Positions 60,744 to 64,000 of a DNA stretch of 64,000 bases are shown here, one piece after another (position 1 is the stretch's first letter; each line of letters starts with the position of its first letter). Origin of the DNA: Tanytarsus gracilentus (lineage: Eukaryota > Arthropoda > Insecta > Diptera > Chironomidae); the NCBI GenBank assembly GCA_038502055.1, contig JAXRKN010000038.1, positions 1,860,001-1,924,000 of the forward strand, in the 5' to 3' direction. The notes beneath the pieces are model-generated. The model saw nothing but the letters and a program-made list of their open reading frames with translations. It was not told the origin of the DNA and searched no databases. The position numbers and the translations under genes were made by a program.

Positions 60744-62208
60744 TTCAAATCGATGCAAATTTCTTTTGTAGTCATAATGTAAAAATTATACAACAAACAC
60801 ATTACAAAAAATGAAAAAAAAAAGATCAGAAAAAAAAAATAATTTCATGAAAAAAAAACCTAAACTGTGAGAAGTTTTCGAGTCCGCACACAAATATGTG
60901 AAAAGGAGGGAAATTTTCATCACCCGGAAAAGTTCTTTTTGATAAAAAAAAATAAGATTCAGGCAAAGATTGAAAATATCTAAAAATGGTCTGTCTTGCG
61001 AGAGAAACTATAAATTGTAAATTTTTTTCTGTTCATCATACCGTAATTTTTCAAAACCCTCCCATAAAATTCCTTTTTTTACAACAATTTTGCCCAAAAC
61101 AACACCCCACGAAAAAAAAACAGATTTTTCTTTGCAACCACAAAATGCTGAAATTGAAAAAAATATCCTCAACATCTGTTTACATGATTCCTTATATACA
61201 CACACGAAAGAACAGCAACATGAAGAACATTTATTAAAATTTAGATGAAAAAGAAGAATATTCACCAATTGGAATTTTTGAGGCATTAAAGTGAAACTGA
61301 TTTAGTGATGTGACGAAAGTCCCTCGCTATGTATTGAATTTGTGTGAAATGCTGCAATCAATTGCTAGTAAAACTGCTACAACTTACTTTTCATCATTAT
61401 ATACACTAAAGATTGAAATATTTATGAAAAGAATTTAGACAGAAGAGAGAAATTTTGAAATTTTCTAATTTTAAAGAAATTTTTTAATGAAAAATTTGAA
61501 AGAACGAGAAAGATTGTTAGAATCGTGTTCGATTTGCTTAGAAAATTTTGGAATGACAAAAAATTTATTTCATGCTCGATAACTCTAATATTTGAATGAA
61601 GCTTTTTTGTGCTTTTCATAAAAGCTCTTTTCATCCTTAATTGACACACTGAAAATATTTTATTTTGATCGTGTTAAGCTCTAAAGAAAGCACAATTAAA
61701 AGCTAATGATCATTCAATAATTGCGCATTCTTCAAAGAAACTATTGAAAAAATTTGCATTAAATTATTTGCGAATGACGAAAGAAAGAGGAGAAAATCAT
61801 TTTTAAAGAAATCCCGACGACGAAAAACTGATGATTGTGATCCACTGATTAGTATAGTATTATGTAAAATGGGCTGCAGACAAAAACACACACATAATGA
61901 TACACACTACACACACACTTTTTCTTTTAACTTTGAACAGATGCGAAGAAAAAGAGAAAAATCCATGAAATTTGTCTTTGACGAAAAGGAAAACTGATCA
62001 TGAATCATTAAAAACTGAAATAAAAATTGACATAAAAAATTTAAATCTTTTTAGCGCAATATTTTATTTAATTTTTTTTGAATTCTAGATATAGAGGAAA
62101 TTGTGGTTTGCATAAAGTTACTCTCTCTCTCTCGCTTTTTATGATAAGGACATTTTATAAAATTCTGACACCGTTTATCAATGCTCACACATGCACATAT
62201 TTTCTCGT
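60744..62208. other. CNOT3 3' UTR and convergent intergenic
   Basis: About 1.5 kb of very A-rich sequence with many homopolymer runs, between convergent CNOT3 and NMT. No gene is supported. A minus-strand AATAAA complement in the ATTTTATTTAA stretch near 62060-62072 could serve NMT. Confidence 0.55.
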
Positions 62209-63711
62209 TTAAAGTAAAATTAGGCCAACATTATCCGGTTTCATTTGAGGGCAGCGCCAGTTATAGAGATAATATTGCAGATTCCCATCGCCAATGCCGA
62301 ATTTAAGCTCTTGCAAGAATTTCTGATTTTCCATCAAATCGAGTGCATTGAAGACGTCAAAATTTAAATTTTTCGCCGACACCAAGCCATCGAAGAGCAA
62401 GTCATTCAATGGAGTGGTCGATGCAATATTGTAGAACGAATATGCAGCCTTAATTTGCCTATGAACTGGATGATGCATGACGGTTGAAGGCAACGCATAG
62501 TAACTGATTAAATCAGTAATTTTTCCCTCGCTATTCTCCACTATGAAGCATTCGACAATGTTCTCCTTGGGAAGGAACCAATGACGAAATTCATCTTCGC
62601 TGAAGATCGGCACGAGCTGATAGTTTGCGAGATGAGTTGAAAGCAACTTAAAGGCTTCAGGCACATCTTTTTCTTCCATCTTACGGAATCCGGGTGTTTT
62701 TGGTGTATCGGGTAGCTTATAAAGTTTTATGGTGCGTTGCATGGTCATGTTGCGAGCAAGACACGAAAAATTGACCTACAAAAATAAATTAATTAGCTTA
62801 TTTTTATTTAATGAAAATTTCCTCTCTTTTACCTCAATTAACTTCCTTGGGTTGATAGATCGATGCCAGTAGCGGCATGTAGTTACAGGCTTTGGCAGCA
62901 CAACGCCAGCAGTATAGACGGCTTGAAAAATACCCGTTAAATTGACTCGTCTTGTAATCTCGCGAATGAGCACTGGCGCAAGTCTCTTCGATCTTAATTT
63001 CTTATGAACACAGAGAAAATTAATCTCAACGACTTTGACTTGCTTCTTATACACTCGGATGTGTGCTGGAATTGCCGAAATAAATGCAATTAATCGTCCA
63101 GATTTGCTCACTCGTACGCCGGCATGCCACTCCTTGCGCCATTCAGGTGGTTGCAGTGCCCATCGGAGAAATTCAGGCTGGTAGTCAAATCTAAACATTG
63201 CATCGTCGTCCTCGACATAGTTCTCATTTAAAAGTGTATACAATTCTTTAAGAATGACGTCATTGTTCAAGTCTAGCGTGTCCCAAACGAAGCCTTCCGG
63301 AAGTGCATATGGATCTTGCTTGATCTCGGAAACAGCCTTATCCGGTTCAATAGCTTTATGGAATTCATTTTCGTCAACTTCCTCGGATGTTTCATTGATT
63401 TTCGGTACCGGTTGTGTGTTCCAAAACTTGTAGACTTTCGTAGATCCAGCGGCAGCAGCAACATCCTTACTTAGCTTCATGACCTCGTTGAGATTTAGAG
63501 CCTTAATGGTTTTCAAAACATCCTGACTATCGAGACCAGCCAACGATGAAATTTCATTGTTTTCCTCCTGACTCGATTCAATATTTTTCACATTTTCATG
63601 TACCGCATTCGACTTCTTGTTTTTCGATCTCTTCTTAGACTTTTTGCTCCTTCCTTCGCCTTGTGCGGCTTCACTATGCTCCGGTTCGTTCACATGTTGA
63701 TCCTTTTCCAT
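62209..63711 (-). CDS. Nmt: N-myristoyltransferase (NMT)
   Basis: Cytosolic glycylpeptide N-tetradecanoyltransferase: moves myristate from myristoyl-CoA to N-terminal glycines. Exons on the minus strand: 62833-63711 and 62209-62775, totalling 1446 bases (481 residues). ATG is at 63711. The N terminus has a lysine-rich block (KKSKKRSKNKK), as in animal NMTs, for ribosome association. The catalytic core has YKFWNTQPVPK, LPEGFVWDTLDL, VYTLL-type ELYTLLNENYVEDDD, MFRFDYQPEFLRWAL, EINFLCVHKKLRSKRLAPVL (acyl-CoA site) and YTAGVVLPKPV. The second part includes KLYKLPDTPKTPGFRKM, the ISYYALPSTV motif, AYSFYNIAST and LQYYLYNWRC. The C-terminal carboxylate acts as catalytic base in this family; here the end is VGLILL rather than the commoner VGLVLQ, at the expected length. 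A potential substrate, SCYL3 with an MGASE start, lies in the same window. Confidence 0.95.
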
Positions 63712-64000
63712 AATACCTAGCTTGCGTATTGACTTTTTTTATAAAGATTTTCCAATTTTTCAATTCACACAACTTTTTTGTGAAAAATAATTTCACTCGA
63801 GTGAAGTTGAATGCGAAAGATTTGAAACTGTAAAGTCCGTTACGGTTAATTATTTATGTATCCAAAATTTATGGTGCTCAACACTGCAGTGTTAATTTAT
63901 GTCTGATTTAATTAACAACGATGAGAAAGCTGAAAATTGTATGCATCCTCAAAAAAAAGGTGTTATTTGAAAAGATAAAGTAATTTATTCTTAAAGGATA
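63712..64000. promoter_or_regulatory. Upstream region of NMT
   Basis: 289 AT-rich bases upstream of the NMT start codon to the window edge; probably the NMT 5' UTR and promoter. No clear core-promoter motif or neighbouring coding exon is visible. Confidence 0.45.

Overview
This is a stretch of animal nuclear DNA. It is AT-rich, with intron-split genes, many very short introns (about 55-70 bases), GT-AG splice sites, and orthologs of well-known insect genes (short gastrulation, SF2, Spc105R, inaE, Not3). Gene content and compactness suggest a nematoceran fly, perhaps a chironomid midge; the species is inference. No prokaryotic or viral genes, tRNA, rRNA or CRISPR were seen.

Layout, left to right: 3' end of sog (+, chordin-type BMP antagonist, last two CR domains); SF2/SRSF1 (-); Spc105R/KNL1 (+, kinetochore scaffold with about 20 MELT-like repeats); a tandem Myb/SANT-like DNA-binding gene (-), tail to tail with Spc105R; a relaxin-receptor-type LGR GPCR (-, 14 exons); BORCS6 (+, lysosome positioning); ARFGEF3/BIG3 (+, large Sec7-related protein); a gene-poor stretch of about 6.7 kb with a DNA transposon; inaE (+, sn-1-specific diacylglycerol lipase alpha) with long introns, one carrying a small transposon; a NUDT8-like mitochondrial Nudix hydrolase (+); an unrecognised polyQ protein (-) sharing a 179-base promoter with NUBPL (+, Fe-S assembly factor for complex I); SCYL3 (+, pseudokinase); doublecortin-like kinase (-); CNOT3/Not3 (+); N-myristoyltransferase (-).

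Exon models were built by hand from splice motifs and reading-frame continuity. For every complete gene the summed exon length is a multiple of three and the joined protein matches its family from end to end, which is the main internal check. The genes do not form one pathway; they are an ordinary eukaryotic neighbourhood. The clearest local links are three close gene pairs: the divergent SF2/Spc105R and polyQ-gene/NUBPL pairs, and the convergent Spc105R/Myb-SANT pair whose poly(A) signals cross.

I saw no wholly new biological system. The items most worth checking are the 872-base terminal-inverted-repeat element directly after ARFGEF3, a 133-base element in an inaE intron, a possible 12-base inaE microexon, the regular Spc105R repeat array, and a one-stranded cluster of 21 ATCC words between sog and SF2.
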